Below, piece by piece: positions 15,590 to 28,032 of a stretch of DNA of 64,000 nucleotides. A model generated the notes under the pieces. It was given only the letters and a program-made list of their open reading frames with translations, was not told the DNA's origin and did no database searches. The translations under genes were made by a program, and so were the position numbers. The stretch is from NCBI RefSeq assembly GCF_050958605.1, contig NZ_JBJHDO010000002.1, positions 434,001-498,000 of the forward strand, read 5' to 3'. The stretch's first letter is position 1. Every line of letters starts with the position of its first letter. This DNA comes from G016756615 sp050958605. Lineage in GTDB: Bacteria > Pseudomonadota > Alphaproteobacteria > Rhizobiales > Rhizobiaceae.

Positions 15590-18500
15590 ATGTCGGAAGC
15601 TCTCGAAGAACGCTGCGCGGTCTGCCTTGGCTGTGCACCGGGGGCCGGACGCCGTCGGCTTTTGCCGACATTGCTTTGCGGGGTCGTCCTTTTTGCCGCG
15701 CTGGACATTCCGGCGCTTGCCGAAGGCGGCACTGGCGGCGGCGCTGACGCTGTCACCGGTGCCGGCGGCAATGGCAGCAATGTCGGCCGCTTCTTGGGCG
15801 GCGGCGGTGGGGGAGCCGGCCCGACCGGAGGAAATGGCGGGTCTGCCGATGGCGTTGCCGGAGGAGCCGGAGGGACCAGGTCAGGGCAAGGGGGCGACTC
15901 AGGCCAGACGGAGCCGTCCTACGGTGGTGGCAGCGGCGGCGGCGGCGGCGCGCATGGTTATGTCGGAGGTGTTCTTCCCGGAACTGGCGCTACGGGCGGG
16001 GCCGGCGGCAACGGTGGCGACGGGATTGGTGGCGGAGATGGCGGCGGTGGTGGAGCGGGTGGCTGGGGGGCGGCGATCGTTGCATCTCCCGGCGATCTCG
16101 GTGTGCTCAATACCGGCATCACCGGCGGCGCAGGCGGCAGCGGCGGCAACAGTTCCAGCTTTATCGGTGGAGGGGGCGGCAGCGGCGGTACCGGGCTCTA
16201 CCTCGAGAGTTCGGGCGCGGTCACAGTTGGTGTCAATGCGAACGTGTCTGGCGGTGCCGGTGGCGACGGCGGCGATGGTGGCAGTGTGACGGGTAGTCCC
16301 GTTCCGACAGGTGGCGACGGCGGGGCCGGTGGGGCAGGCATCCGGATCGTGGGCGGCGCAACGCTTACGATCAACAGTGCTGTGACCGGAGGCGACGGCG
16401 GAGCGGCTGGTAATGCGCTCCGTGATGGTTTCGCTGGGGTCGGCGGTGCCGGCATTGTCGGGAGCGACCTGAACGTATTCGTAGGCTCTACCGGCAGTGT
16501 CGCGGGCGGTCTGGCAGACGGAGGTGCGGGCGCTCGGGCAGACGCCATCACCTTCACCGGCGGGACGAACACATTGAGCTTCGGTGCCGGAACCACGAAC
16601 CTGAGCGGCAATATCCGCGTCGTCGGCGGCAGTTCGTTGGCTTTCGCGCAGTCGGGCATCGATACGATCGTCGGCAATGTCATCACGGGCGACGGGTCGG
16701 TGATCAAATCCGGCAATGCCGTGATCACGCTCACCGGCGACAATGTCTACACCGGGGGCACGACAGTTTCCTCCGGCACGTTGGCCGGCGGCGCCGTCGA
16801 CGCCTTTTCGGCGGCGAGCGCCTTCACGGTCCAGAGCGGCGGCGTGCTTGATCTCGGCGGTTTCGACCAGACCATCGCCTCGCTGTCGGGGGCCGGTCTC
16901 GTGACCAACAACGGCGGCGCAGATGCGGTCCTGACGGTCGGCGGCGGCGATTCCTCGACCACCTTCAGCGGTTTGCTTGAAGACGGCACGCTCAAGGCGC
17001 TCGGGCTGACCAAGGTCGGTACGGGCACGTTGACGTTGTCCGGCGACAATCTCTATTCCGGCCGCACGACCATTTCCGCGGGCACGCTCGAGATCGCCGA
17101 CGACGGGGCGGGTTCCCCCGATTCCGACTATCTCGTGAATACGGGGGCCACGCTCGAGATCGCCGACGACATCGCCGCCGGGATCGGTTCGCTTGCCGAC
17201 GGACCGAGCGGTGGCGGCAAGGTGACGATCGGCGCGACGGGCGACATGACGGTGCTTTCCGTCGGGGAGACGGGCGCTACGACCACTTTCAGCGGCCGGA
17301 TCGGTGGGACCGGCTCTCTGGAGGTCGTCGGTGGCTCGCTGACGCTCACCGGCGCGAGCGCGATCGGTGGCGACCTGACCGTGGGCGAGGATGCCACGGT
17401 TGCGATCGCAGGATCGAGTGCTTCCTTCTCCACAGGCATGGCTCGCCTCGCCGGCACGGGCGTGTTGGGAAGGCTGAACATCACCGGGGGTGCCGGCTTC
17501 GATAGCGACTTGCTGTTCATCAGCGGAAAGATGACGGCCGACGGGATCGGTACGACCGTGAGGGTCACCGACGCGCCGACCTTCGTCGGGATCGCCAACA
17601 CGGCTGCGACGCTGACGATAAGTGGCGGCGCAGTCATGGAAAGCGAAGGCGGCGCCATCATCGATAGCCCGATTGTCGCTGCCGGCGCGATAGTAACCGG
17701 TGCCGGCTCGACGTGGAACGTCGCCTATGGCCTCGCGGTCGGCAATGTCATGGCCGGTGGTACCGGCTTGCTGACGGTCTCGGCAGGCGGCGCCGTCAAT
17801 GTCATCGGTGATACGGTCATTGCCGCGGACACGGCATTGACCGGACTTGACGCATCGTCGGTGGTGGTGACCGGCCGAAACGCGTCTCTCTCGACCGTCG
17901 GGCTCGAGATCGGCACCTATGCCTGTGCTTGTGGCGACCTGCCCGGAGAACTGATCGTCGCCGATGGTGGCATCGTGAAGGCGACTGGGTCCGTCACGAT
18001 AGGAGCGCTCGGCATCCTCAACATAGGCAACGGTGGATCGGCAGGATCCTTCGTCGCGCCGTTGATCGAAAATGATGGGACGATCGTCGCCGACTTCACG
18101 GATTCCGCCGCGCTTGGCGCCAATATCAGCGGCATGGGATCGCTCACCAAGAGCGGCCCTGGAACGCTTGTCCTCCACGGCCAGAACAGCTTCACAGGAG
18201 GGACGACGGTCGAGGCGGGTAAACTCGTCGTGGGGCAGGGCGGTTCGGGGGCGCTCGGCGGCTCCCTCTTGGTGAAAAACGGCGGCGTGCTCGGCGGCAC
18301 CGGAACTCTCGGCTCGGCAGGCTCGACCGTAACGATCGCAGCGGGCGGCATTCATGCCCCCGGCAACTCGATCGGGAGCCAGACGGTCCTTGGCGACTAT
18401 GTCAATCACGGCACTCTGCAGATCGAGGGAACGCCTGGTGCCGCCGACCGGGTCATCGTCAACGGCAAGGTCGACATAGCGGGCGCTACGCTCGACCTGC

Positions 18501-19828
18501 TGCTCTCGCCGACCACCGCCGACGCATGGGCCCCCGGCAAGGGACCGCTCACGCTTATCGACAACCGCGGGGCCGACGCGGTCAAGGGCGTGTTCGGCGC
18601 GATCACGGGCAGGCCGCTGTTCCTGTCGTCGACGCTCGACTACGCCGGCGGAGACGGCAACGACGTGACCTTGATGCTGGAGCGCAACGGCCGATCCTTC
18701 GCCAGCGTCGGAAGGACGTCAAATCAGATCGCCACCGCCACGGCGCTCGATTCGCTCCCTGCCGACAATCGACTTTGGAAGGCGGTCTCCTTGACGCGCG
18801 ACGAAGACGTGGCGAGAAGTGCCTTCGATCAGCTCTCCGGCGAAATCCATGCGTCGACCGCGACGGGCTTGATCGAGGACAGCCGCCAGATCCGCGATGC
18901 CGTCAACAATCGCCTGCGTTCGGCCTTCGAAGATGTCAGGGAAGGCTCATTCCAGATCATGGCCTATGGTGGCGGCGCGCAGGAACGTGCGGCGCCCGCA
19001 ACAGAGAGCTTCGCGGCTTGGGGCTCGGCCTTCGGTTCGTGGAGCCACGCCGACAGTGACGGCAATGCCGCTGCGTTCTCGCGCTCCATCGGTGGTTTCG
19101 TAATCGGGGCCGACGGCTTCGTCTCCGAGGCCTGGCGCCTCGGCGTCGTTGCTGGCTACAGCCATTCGAGCTTCAAGGTCGACGATCGGAGGTCCTCTGC
19201 CTCCAGCGACAACTATCACATCGGTCTTTATGGCGGCGCCAGGTGGGGGTCTGTCTCCCTGCGTTCGGGTATCGCTTACACACGGAGCGACGTCGACAGC
19301 AGCCGGACGATCGCTTTCCCCGGCTTTGCCGATGCCCCTTCCGCCAGCTACAGTGCCGACACCACCCAGCTCTTCGGCGAATTGGGGTACGGCCTGCAGG
19401 CGGGCGTCGTCGCCCTCGAGCCGTTCGCCAACCTGGCTTACGTCAACCTGCAGAGCGACGGCTTCTCCGGGACGGGAGGGCCTGCGGCACTTACGGTCGA
19501 GAGCAGCGCCAACGACGTCACCTTCACGACGCTCGGCCTGCGCGCTTCTACCGATTTCGCCATCGGCTCCTACAAGACCACGGCGCGTGGCATGCTGGGC
19601 TGGCAGCATGCTTTCGGCGATACCGTCCCGCTTACCACTCAGGCCTTTGCGGGCTCCTCACCCTTCACGATCGCCGGGGCGCCGATCGCCAAGGACAGTC
19701 TCTTGATCGAGGCAGGTTTCGACTTCGCCGTATCGCCCCGTGCGACGCTGGGGCTTAGCTATAACGGGCAGATCGCCTCGCAAGGCCGGAACCATGGTGC
19801 GAGGGCGGATTTCATACTGAGGTTTTGA
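15590..19828 (+). CDS. Autotransporter (type Va) with glycine-rich passenger
   Basis: 1412 residues. A signal peptide follows a long basic N-region (cleavage near ALA-EGG, residue 44). Residues 45 to about 310 are extremely Gly-rich (GGxGGxGG runs, resembling mycobacterial PE_PGRS proteins). Passenger-associated transport repeats are seen near residues 374 (ITLTGDNVYTGGTTVSSGTL), 477 (GTGTLTLSGDNLYSGRTT) and 855 (GPGTLVLHGQNSFTGGTTV), implying a beta-helix. The last 270 residues or so form the autotransporter beta-barrel from FAAWGSAFGSW, ending in the consensus Phe (ADFILRF). Likely a surface adhesin; ligand unknown. Monocistronic. Confidence 0.9.
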   Translation: MSEALEERCAVCLGCAPGAGRRRLLPTLLCGVVLFAALDIPALAEGGTGGGADAVTGAGGNGSNVGRFLGGGGGGAGPTGGNGGSADGVAGGAGGTRSGQGGDSGQTEPSYGGGSGGGGGAHGYVGGVLPGTGATGGAGGNGGDGIGGGDGGGGGAGGWGAAIVASPGDLGVLNTGITGGAGGSGGNSSSFIGGGGGSGGTGLYLESSGAVTVGVNANVSGGAGGDGGDGGSVTGSPVPTGGDGGAGGAGIRIVGGATLTINSAVTGGDGGAAGNALRDGFAGVGGAGIVGSDLNVFVGSTGSVAGGLADGGAGARADAITFTGGTNTLSFGAGTTNLSGNIRVVGGSSLAFAQSGIDTIVGNVITGDGSVIKSGNAVITLTGDNVYTGGTTVSSGTLAGGAVDAFSAASAFTVQSGGVLDLGGFDQTIASLSGAGLVTNNGGADAVLTVGGGDSSTTFSGLLEDGTLKALGLTKVGTGTLTLSGDNLYSGRTTISAGTLEIADDGAGSPDSDYLVNTGATLEIADDIAAGIGSLADGPSGGGKVTIGATGDMTVLSVGETGATTTFSGRIGGTGSLEVVGGSLTLTGASAIGGDLTVGEDATVAIAGSSASFSTGMARLAGTGVLGRLNITGGAGFDSDLLFISGKMTADGIGTTVRVTDAPTFVGIANTAATLTISGGAVMESEGGAIIDSPIVAAGAIVTGAGSTWNVAYGLAVGNVMAGGTGLLTVSAGGAVNVIGDTVIAADTALTGLDASSVVVTGRNASLSTVGLEIGTYACACGDLPGELIVADGGIVKATGSVTIGALGILNIGNGGSAGSFVAPLIENDGTIVADFTDSAALGANISGMGSLTKSGPGTLVLHGQNSFTGGTTVEAGKLVVGQGGSGALGGSLLVKNGGVLGGTGTLGSAGSTVTIAAGGIHAPGNSIGSQTVLGDYVNHGTLQIEGTPGAADRVIVNGKVDIAGATLDLLLSPTTADAWAPGKGPLTLIDNRGADAVKGVFGAITGRPLFLSSTLDYAGGDGNDVTLMLERNGRSFASVGRTSNQIATATALDSLPADNRLWKAVSLTRDEDVARSAFDQLSGEIHASTATGLIEDSRQIRDAVNNRLRSAFEDVREGSFQIMAYGGGAQERAAPATESFAAWGSAFGSWSHADSDGNAAAFSRSIGGFVIGADGFVSEAWRLGVVAGYSHSSFKVDDRRSSASSDNYHIGLYGGARWGSVSLRSGIAYTRSDVDSSRTIAFPGFADAPSASYSADTTQLFGELGYGLQAGVVALEPFANLAYVNLQSDGFSGTGGPAALTVESSANDVTFTTLGLRASTDFAIGSYKTTARGMLGWQHAFGDTVPLTTQAFAGSSPFTIAGAPIAKDSLLIEAGFDFAVSPRATLGLSYNGQIASQGRNHGARADFILRF

Positions 19829-19894
19829 GCTCGGAAAGAAGGTTCATGCCGACCGTCCGAACGGTCCTGTGCTTGACAACGATGTCGCTGAATC

Positions 19895-19920
19895 AAAAAG
19901 GCGGGGTCACACCCCGCCTT
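19895..19920 (-). terminator. Terminator downstream of the cold-shock gene
   Basis: AAGGCGGGGT (19898-19907) and ACCCCGCCTT (19911-19920) form a 10-bp perfect stem with a 3-base loop. On the minus strand it is followed by TTTTT, so it ends transcription coming from the cold-shock gene at 20293-20081. The remaining 19829-20080 holds no supported gene. Confidence 0.75.
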
Positions 19921-20080
19921 CGTGCTCGGTAGCCTGATCAGAAGCCCGTTCGATCCTTGTCGCAGCAATCCGCTGTCTTGACATTGGAGCGGCGGAGACT
20001 TCGGCGCGCTTGACGCGAGGCCGCCAGTACATCCGTGACTTGCCACGCGCTTCCGGCTGTCGCCGGGGCGCGCTGCGAGA

Positions 20081-20293
20081 TCAGCCTACCTTGCTGAGAG
20101 ATCCAGCGGACGACTTGCCGGTGCGGCGGTCCTGCTCGATCTCGAAATTGATCTTCTGCCCTTCGACGAGGTCGGAGAGACCTGCGCGCTGAACGGCCGA
20201 GATATGGACGAATACGTCCGCACCGCCGGCGTCAGGCTGAATGAAGCCGAAGCCCTTGGTGCTGTTGAACCATTTTACAGTTCCGGTTGCCAT
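20081..20293 (-). CDS. Cold-shock protein, CspA family
   Basis: 70 residues, a single cold-shock domain: KWFNSTKGFGFIQPD with RNP1 (KGFGFI) and DVFVHIS with RNP2. Binds single-stranded RNA/DNA and melts secondary structure in mRNA. Length is exactly that of the family. The ATG at 20293 has an AGGAACTACAC leader. A gap of about 160 bases separates the stop from its terminator. Whether it is cold-induced or constitutive cannot be read. Confidence 0.95.
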   Translation of the reverse strand: MATGTVKWFNSTKGFGFIQPDAGGADVFVHISAVQRAGLSDLVEGQKINFEIEQDRRTGKSSAGSLSKVG

Positions 20294-20501
20294 GTGTAGT
20301 TCCTGTCGTTTGCTACGTAGCTAGGTCGAACGGCTGCCGACCGGTGGTATCGAAATTTTGGAGAAAGACGTCAGCAAACGCTTGAGAAGCGCGGCCCCGG
20401 ATCATTCGGCCGAAAATATCAACGCGACGCATATAGTGGCCATTGAAGGCGGAGGCAAGCCCATCGCCGAAAGAAAATACGGAAACCAGCGGCTCACGGG
20501 C

Positions 20502-21401
20502 TCAACCTGCAGCCAAGGATACGCCGTTCAGTTCGGCAATGATATCGGATAACATCGGCACGAATTTCTCACCGTTCCCAGTTGCCCCTGCCATTGCGAA
20601 GGAATTGCGCACGGCTGCTCCCATCGGATTGGCGATGCCGGCTGCGCTGGCGAATGCTGCTAAATAGTTCAGGTCCTTGAGGCCGTTGCGGATCGCGAAA
20701 CGGTGGGCGTCGGGATTGCGGTCGAGCACCCATTGGAAGAAGGTCCGGTAGAACGGGTTGTCCATGCGTCCACCACGGATGACCGCGTCGAAGATTGTCG
20801 GCGTGAGCCCCGCCTTGGCGCCGAGCGCAAGGGCTTCCGAATAGAGGGCGGCATAACCGAGCGAGACGAAGTTGTTGAGAAGCTTCATCGTGTGTCCGCT
20901 CCCGACGGGCCCGGTATGAACGATCCGGCCGGCGAAGGTCTCCAGCACCGGCCGGGCGCGCTCGAAGTCCTCGGGCTCGCCTCCTACCATCACGTCCAGC
21001 GTGCCGGCCTCGGCATCCCTGGGCGTCCGCGACAGTGGCGCATCGATCAGCTTTATGCCGCGCGGTTCGAGTTCGGCGGCGAGGCGTAAGGTGGAGGAGG
21101 GATCGGAGGTCGAGCAATCGACGATCATCAGCGGCTTGCCGGCCGATGCGAGGCCGCCTGAGCCGGCGACCACGGCTTCCACCTCGGGACTGCCGGTGAC
21201 GCAGAGCAGGACTATGTCGCTCGCCCGTGCCAGCTCCACGAGGCTCCGGGCTTCCGAAGCACCATGTCCGAGGAGGTCCTCCACGGGGGCACGATTGCGG
21301 TGGGCGACGACCGTGAGGGGAAAGCCCTTCTCGACCACGTTCTTGGCCATGCCATGCCCCATGAGGCCAAGGCCGACAAAACCGATCCTGCTCTTTTCCA
21401 C
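20502..21401 (-). CDS. NAD(P)-dependent beta-hydroxyacid dehydrogenase (HIBADH family)
   Basis: 299 residues from GTG at 21401, with GGGAGGAG 7 bases upstream. N-terminal Rossmann motif GFVGLGLMGHGMAKN, substrate motif DAPLSRTPRDAEAGTLDVMVGG, catalytic Lys in GSGHTMKLLNNF (about residue 171), and an all-helical C-terminal domain. Members oxidise 3-hydroxyisobutyrate, tartronate semialdehyde and related acids. The substrate motif SRTPRDAEAG differs from the usual SGG.xGA of true 3-hydroxyisobutyrate dehydrogenases (here Ser-Arg-Thr), so specificity is open. Stands alone on the minus strand. Confidence 0.88.
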   Translation of the reverse strand: MEKSRIGFVGLGLMGHGMAKNVVEKGFPLTVVAHRNRAPVEDLLGHGASEARSLVELARASDIVLLCVTGSPEVEAVVAGSGGLASAGKPLMIVDCSTSDPSSTLRLAAELEPRGIKLIDAPLSRTPRDAEAGTLDVMVGGEPEDFERARPVLETFAGRIVHTGPVGSGHTMKLLNNFVSLGYAALYSEALALGAKAGLTPTIFDAVIRGGRMDNPFYRTFFQWVLDRNPDAHRFAIRNGLKDLNYLAAFASAAGIANPMGAAVRNSFAMAGATGNGEKFVPMLSDIIAELNGVSLAAG

Positions 21402-21553
21402 GACGCTCCTCCCATAAAGTTGACCGTCTGAACCATAGCACCGCGGAAGAATTCGTCACATCGGCTCGTTTTTCCCGCTAGCGGCTGCTCGCCGGGCGCT
21501 TATCCTGGTAGAGACGGGTGGCGTCGGCGAAGCGCCGGGTTGTGGAGACGATC

Positions 21554-21877
21554 ATGAAACGCAAGTATTTGCTGGCGTTGCTTCTGGTTCCGGTGTCGGC
21601 CGATGCCTACGCGATCTCGCGCTACAATTCGCAAGGCATGACATGCGGCCGGGTGCACGCGGCGATCCGCAACGAGGGTGCCGTGATTCTACGCTATTCC
21701 TCCAAGAGTAATCCGAGCCTGCCGCTCTACGACCGCTACGTCCTGCATGACGGGTTTTGCAGTTACGGCGAATACGCGAAGTATGCGTCGGTGCCGACCC
21801 GCGATACGCCGTCCTGCCCCGTCTACAAATGCGAGCAAAGAACCTATGACGACGATTTCTTCCGCCGCTTCGATTGA
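21554..21877 (+). CDS. Cys-rich secreted protein, AISRYNS family (copy 1 of 4)
   Basis: 107 residues from the ATG at 21554. Signal peptide MKRKYLLALLLVPVSADAYA, mature start ISRYNSQGMTCGRVHAAIRN. Conserved pattern in all four tandem copies: C in [MT]xC, VI/AILRYSS, LYDRYV, GFC, then VPxxDTxSCPVYKC. Four cysteines suggest two disulfides in the periplasm. Function unknown. An upstream in-frame start at 21518 would spoil the signal peptide. First gene of a four-gene array running to 22901. Confidence 0.82.
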   Translation: MKRKYLLALLLVPVSADAYAISRYNSQGMTCGRVHAAIRNEGAVILRYSSKSNPSLPLYDRYVLHDGFCSYGEYAKYASVPTRDTPSCPVYKCEQRTYDDDFFRRFD

Positions 21878-21900
21878 AGCGCAGCCATGAGGGATGATCG

Positions 21901-22215
21901 ATGAAGAGGGCTTTCCTTGTTGCGCTTTCGCTGTCGCTCTTCTCGGCTGAGGCCCTGGCAATCTCGCGCTACAATTCGCGAAGCATGAGTTGCGGGAATA
22001 TCCAGGCAGCCATTCAGCGCGAGGGAGCGGCGATCCTCCGATACAGTTCCACCCGCACGCCCGGCCTGCCGCTCTATGATCGTTATGTAGCGGATGGCAC
22101 TTATTGCGGCTACGGCGAGTCTGCCGAGACCAGTTCGGTTCCGGCAAGCGACACGCCTACTTGCCTGGTCCTTGTCTGCAAGGAAATAACCTACAGTGAG
22201 CCAGGTTCAGGCTGA
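21901..22215 (+). CDS. Cys-rich secreted protein, AISRYNS family (copy 2 of 4)
   Basis: 104 residues. Signal peptide MKRAFLVALSLSLFSAEALA; mature start ISRYNSRSMSCGNIQAAIQR, then LPLYDRYVADGTYC and VPASDTPTCLVLVC. Starts 23 bases after copy 1 with a weak GAGGGATGATCG leader. The same four cysteines are present. Most like copy 1 in the central LRYSSTRTPGLPLYDRYV part, so these two may be the most recent duplicates. Confidence 0.82.
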   Translation: MKRAFLVALSLSLFSAEALAISRYNSRSMSCGNIQAAIQREGAAILRYSSTRTPGLPLYDRYVADGTYCGYGESAETSSVPASDTPTCLVLVCKEITYSEPGSG

Positions 22216-22297
22216 GGGGCGCTGGCGAGGCCTGCGACTTTCCGGACGAAGCGCGGCGACGAGGTGGCTGTTTGCCGCACGCATGATGGAGGTGAAG

Positions 22298-22594
22298 ATG
22301 AAGGCGGCTGTTGCCCTGGCGCTGGGATTCTCGCTCTTGGCACTCGATGCCCAGGCGATCTCGCGATACAATTCACAGACGATGAGCTGCGCGCGCATCC
22401 AAGAGACGGTGCGTCGGGAGGGCGCCGTCATTTTGGCCTATACCGGCAGAGGTGGCGCTCCGCTCTACGATCGTTATGTCGCCCATAGCGGCTTCTGCAA
22501 CGGAACGGACATTACGAGAGTGACTTCGGTTCCCGCCAGCGACACCAACAGGTGCATCGTCTACAGATGTTTCCAGAAGAGCCACGACACGTGA
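22298..22594 (+). CDS. Cys-rich secreted protein, AISRYNS family (copy 3 of 4)
   Basis: 98 residues from the ATG at 22298, preceded by GGAGGTGAAG. Signal peptide MKAAVALALGFSLLALDAQA; mature start ISRYNSQTMSCARIQETVRR, AYTGRGGAPLYDRYVAHSGFC, VPASDTNRCIVYRC. Central part is one or two residues shorter than in copies 1 and 2. All four cysteines conserved. Confidence 0.82.
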   Translation: MKAAVALALGFSLLALDAQAISRYNSQTMSCARIQETVRREGAVILAYTGRGGAPLYDRYVAHSGFCNGTDITRVTSVPASDTNRCIVYRCFQKSHDT

Positions 22595-22601
22595 CGCGGA
22601 C

Positions 22602-22901
22602 GTGAAGACGTTAGCAGGCTTAGCAGTCGCGTTTTCGCTTTTGCCGCCCGAAGCGCAGGCGATCACTCGATACGACACCCAGGAGCTGACCTGCAATCGG
22701 GTTCAGGCTCTGGTACGTCGGGAGGGGGAGGCCATTCTGCGCTTCACATCGTCACGCGGCCTGCTGCTCTATGATCGGTACGTAGCGCATGCCGGCTTCT
22801 GCGAGAGCGGCCAATACGCTCAGACGGGGTGGGTCCCCACCACCGATCAATCGTCCTGCCCGGTCCTGAGATGCCTGCTACGGACGTTCGAAGAACCCTG
22901 A
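22602..22901 (+). CDS. Cys-rich secreted protein, AISRYNS family (copy 4 of 4)
   Basis: 99 residues from GTG at 22602, 7 bases after copy 3, so probably coupled. Signal peptide region MKTLAGLAVAFSLLPPEAQA; mature start ITRYDTQELTCNRVQALVRR, LLLYDRYVAHAGFC, VPTTDQSSCPVLRC. It is the most diverged copy (ITRYDT in place of ISRYNS) but keeps the cysteines. No ATG start is available; the GTG start has only a weak ribosome-binding site. Confidence 0.78.
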   Translation: MKTLAGLAVAFSLLPPEAQAITRYDTQELTCNRVQALVRREGEAILRFTSSRGLLLYDRYVAHAGFCESGQYAQTGWVPTTDQSSCPVLRCLLRTFEEP

Positions 22902-23003
22902 GGCGCGGTGATCTTCCCTCGGATTGCCGAAGCAGACGACCTGCGCTAAAGCTGCGAAACAGGACGGGCCAATTGAGGGGTATCAGCGCCTTTGCGATCG
23001 ACG

Positions 23004-23771
23004 TTGGGAAAGACGCCGCGACTGCTCGTGCCGGGTATGCTGCTTCTTGGGCTCGTATCCGGCTGCACCACCTCAAGCGACGCCGTCATGGCGTCGGCGG
23101 ACGGTCTTTCTGCAACCTCGACTTTCAGCCTCGCATTGCCTGAGACGGTGTCGGTGATGCCCTCGCTTGCCGACGGTACGGCCGTCGCGGTCATCGAGTC
23201 CGCCGCCGAAGATGCCGACGCGCCAGTTGCCGTCGCCTATGCCGGCCCGACGCCGTCGGCCAACCCGCTGGCGGCCACAAGCACCGCGGCCGCCGCGCCC
23301 GTGGTGAATGCGGCCGTTCACACCGAGGCCGGCGCTCAACCCGCGGTCATGGAGGCAAGGGCCGTTGCCGCACCGGCGGTCGTGATCGAGACGGACCGCA
23401 ACGATGTGGATCGGCTGATCACACAATATGCGGCGTTCTACGAGGTCCCGGTGGAACTCGTGCGCCGCGTCGTGAAGCGCGAGAGCAATTTTTTTCCCGG
23501 CGCATACAATAACGGCCATTGGGGCCTGATGCAGATCAAGCATGCCACGGCGCGCGGCATGGGGTATCGGGGCTCAGCCAAGGGGCTGCTCGACGCCGAG
23601 ACCAATCTGAAATACGCCGTCAAATATCTGCGCGGCGCCTATCTCGTTGCCGACGGCGATCACAATCTCGCCGTCCGATACTATGCGCGGGGCTATTATT
23701 ACGACGCCAAGCGCAAGGGACTGCTCGAAGAGACGGGGCTCGGCATCGACCGGAGACGGCGCCGGATCTGA
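23004..23771 (+). CDS. Lytic transglycosylase lipoprotein (SLT domain)
   Basis: About 255 residues. N-terminal lipobox LVSGC (Cys about residue 21) after a hydrophobic stretch, an Ala/Val-rich linker of about 100 residues, then an SLT lysozyme-like domain: VKRESNFFPGAYNNGHWGLM with the catalytic Glu, LMQIKHATARGMGY, and NLKYAVKYLRGAY. Cleaves peptidoglycan glycan strands to 1,6-anhydro products at the cell envelope. No ATG fits; TTG at 23004 (or 22992) and GTG 23025 are candidates, so the start is uncertain. The C-terminus is Arg-rich (DRRRRRI). Confidence 0.85.
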   Translation: MGKTPRLLVPGMLLLGLVSGCTTSSDAVMASADGLSATSTFSLALPETVSVMPSLADGTAVAVIESAAEDADAPVAVAYAGPTPSANPLAATSTAAAAPVVNAAVHTEAGAQPAVMEARAVAAPAVVIETDRNDVDRLITQYAAFYEVPVELVRRVVKRESNFFPGAYNNGHWGLMQIKHATARGMGYRGSAKGLLDAETNLKYAVKYLRGAYLVADGDHNLAVRYYARGYYYDAKRKGLLEETGLGIDRRRRRI

Positions 23772-23899
23772 TCCCGCCGGTCAGAGAGCCGGGCCCGGCG
23801 TTGCATCCCGAGCCGCTGGGTACGGTGAACCGGATCGACAGAAAATCGGTTTGAGCGGAACCTTCAGGCCGAAGCCGGAAGGTCCCGCCCCGCCATATC

Positions 23900-27379
<3,480 letters not shown>

Positions 27380-27548
27380 GTCTGGGCTCGTCCGTTCGGG
27401 TCTCGCGCGAAAAACCGGGACGGGCGTGCCCGGCCGGTGCGCAAGGAGGATTCTGAAGTCTGGCTAGGCGGGCCTTATAGGGGAAGCCGTGTGGCTATGT
27501 AACCCCCGAAGAACGATTTTCCTGCGCTGTGTTCAGGAGCGAGACGGA

Positions 27549-27890
27549 TCAGTCGCGGAGACCGTCGGCCGAGGGCAGGGGAAAGTCATTGGCGGCGGCG
27601 ATCACGCTGTCGAGGAGGCCGGGAAAGCGTCGCTCCAGATCGTCCCGGCGCAGCGTGATGAGGCGGCTGGTGCCAACGACCTCGGTGCGGGTGATGCCGG
27701 CTTCGCGAAGTTTCGCGAAATGGTAGCTCAGGTTCGTCTTGGAGCCGAGTTCCAGGAATTTGCCGCAGTTCAGCGGAACGCCCTCGTTCCTGGCGAGATG
27801 ACCGACGATGGCGAGGCGGGTGGCGTCGCCGAGAACAGCAAGCACGTTGGGTAGGGTGATCTGGTCGGCGGGTGGATGCGGCAGGCTCAT
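27549..27890 (-). CDS. ArsR-family winged-helix regulator
   Basis: 113 residues: LPNVLAVLGDATRLAIVGHL (helices 1-2), GSKTNLSYHFAKLREAGI (recognition helix) and a beta wing RTEVVGTSRLITLRRDDLE. No CVC metal-site motif is seen after the recognition helix; a lone Cys in NCGKFLEL could be a sensor. It is divergent from an MFS transporter with 142 bases between and probably represses it. Similar pairs in proteobacteria regulate drug or metabolite exporters. Confidence 0.88.
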   Translation of the reverse strand: MSLPHPPADQITLPNVLAVLGDATRLAIVGHLARNEGVPLNCGKFLELGSKTNLSYHFAKLREAGITRTEVVGTSRLITLRRDDLERRFPGLLDSVIAAANDFPLPSADGLRD

Positions 27891-27993
27891 CGGGAAACCT
27901 AACGAGTGTGACCTTTCTCCTCAACGCCTTGTCCGGCGTCAGGAGCTTGTCGGGAGATATCGACAACCCATATTGACAGCTCAAGGCGCCAAG

Positions 27994-28018
27994 TTCAATT
28001 GTTCAATGATTTTTGAAT
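27994..28018. promoter_or_regulatory. Putative ArsR-type operator before the MFS gene
   Basis: TTCAAT occurs at 27994-27999 and 28002-28007, and the inverse TTGAAT-type arm TTGAA at 28013-28017, giving the inverted repeat TTCAA-N6-TTGAA. It sits just downstream of a -35-like TTGACA (27973-27978), 15 bases before the MFS start. Repression by the divergent ArsR protein is inference. Confidence 0.5.
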
Positions 28019-28032
28019 TAAGGAGCAAAGCG

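Noticed and set aside
15750..16450. Gly-rich repeat as a DNA tandem repeat array
   Set aside because: The repetition is at protein level (GGx) with varied codons, not a clean nucleotide repeat.
15899..18409. 836-codon frame opposite the autotransporter
   Set aside because: It mirrors the GC-rich codon pattern of the autotransporter, has no start or ribosome-binding site and no recognisable domain.
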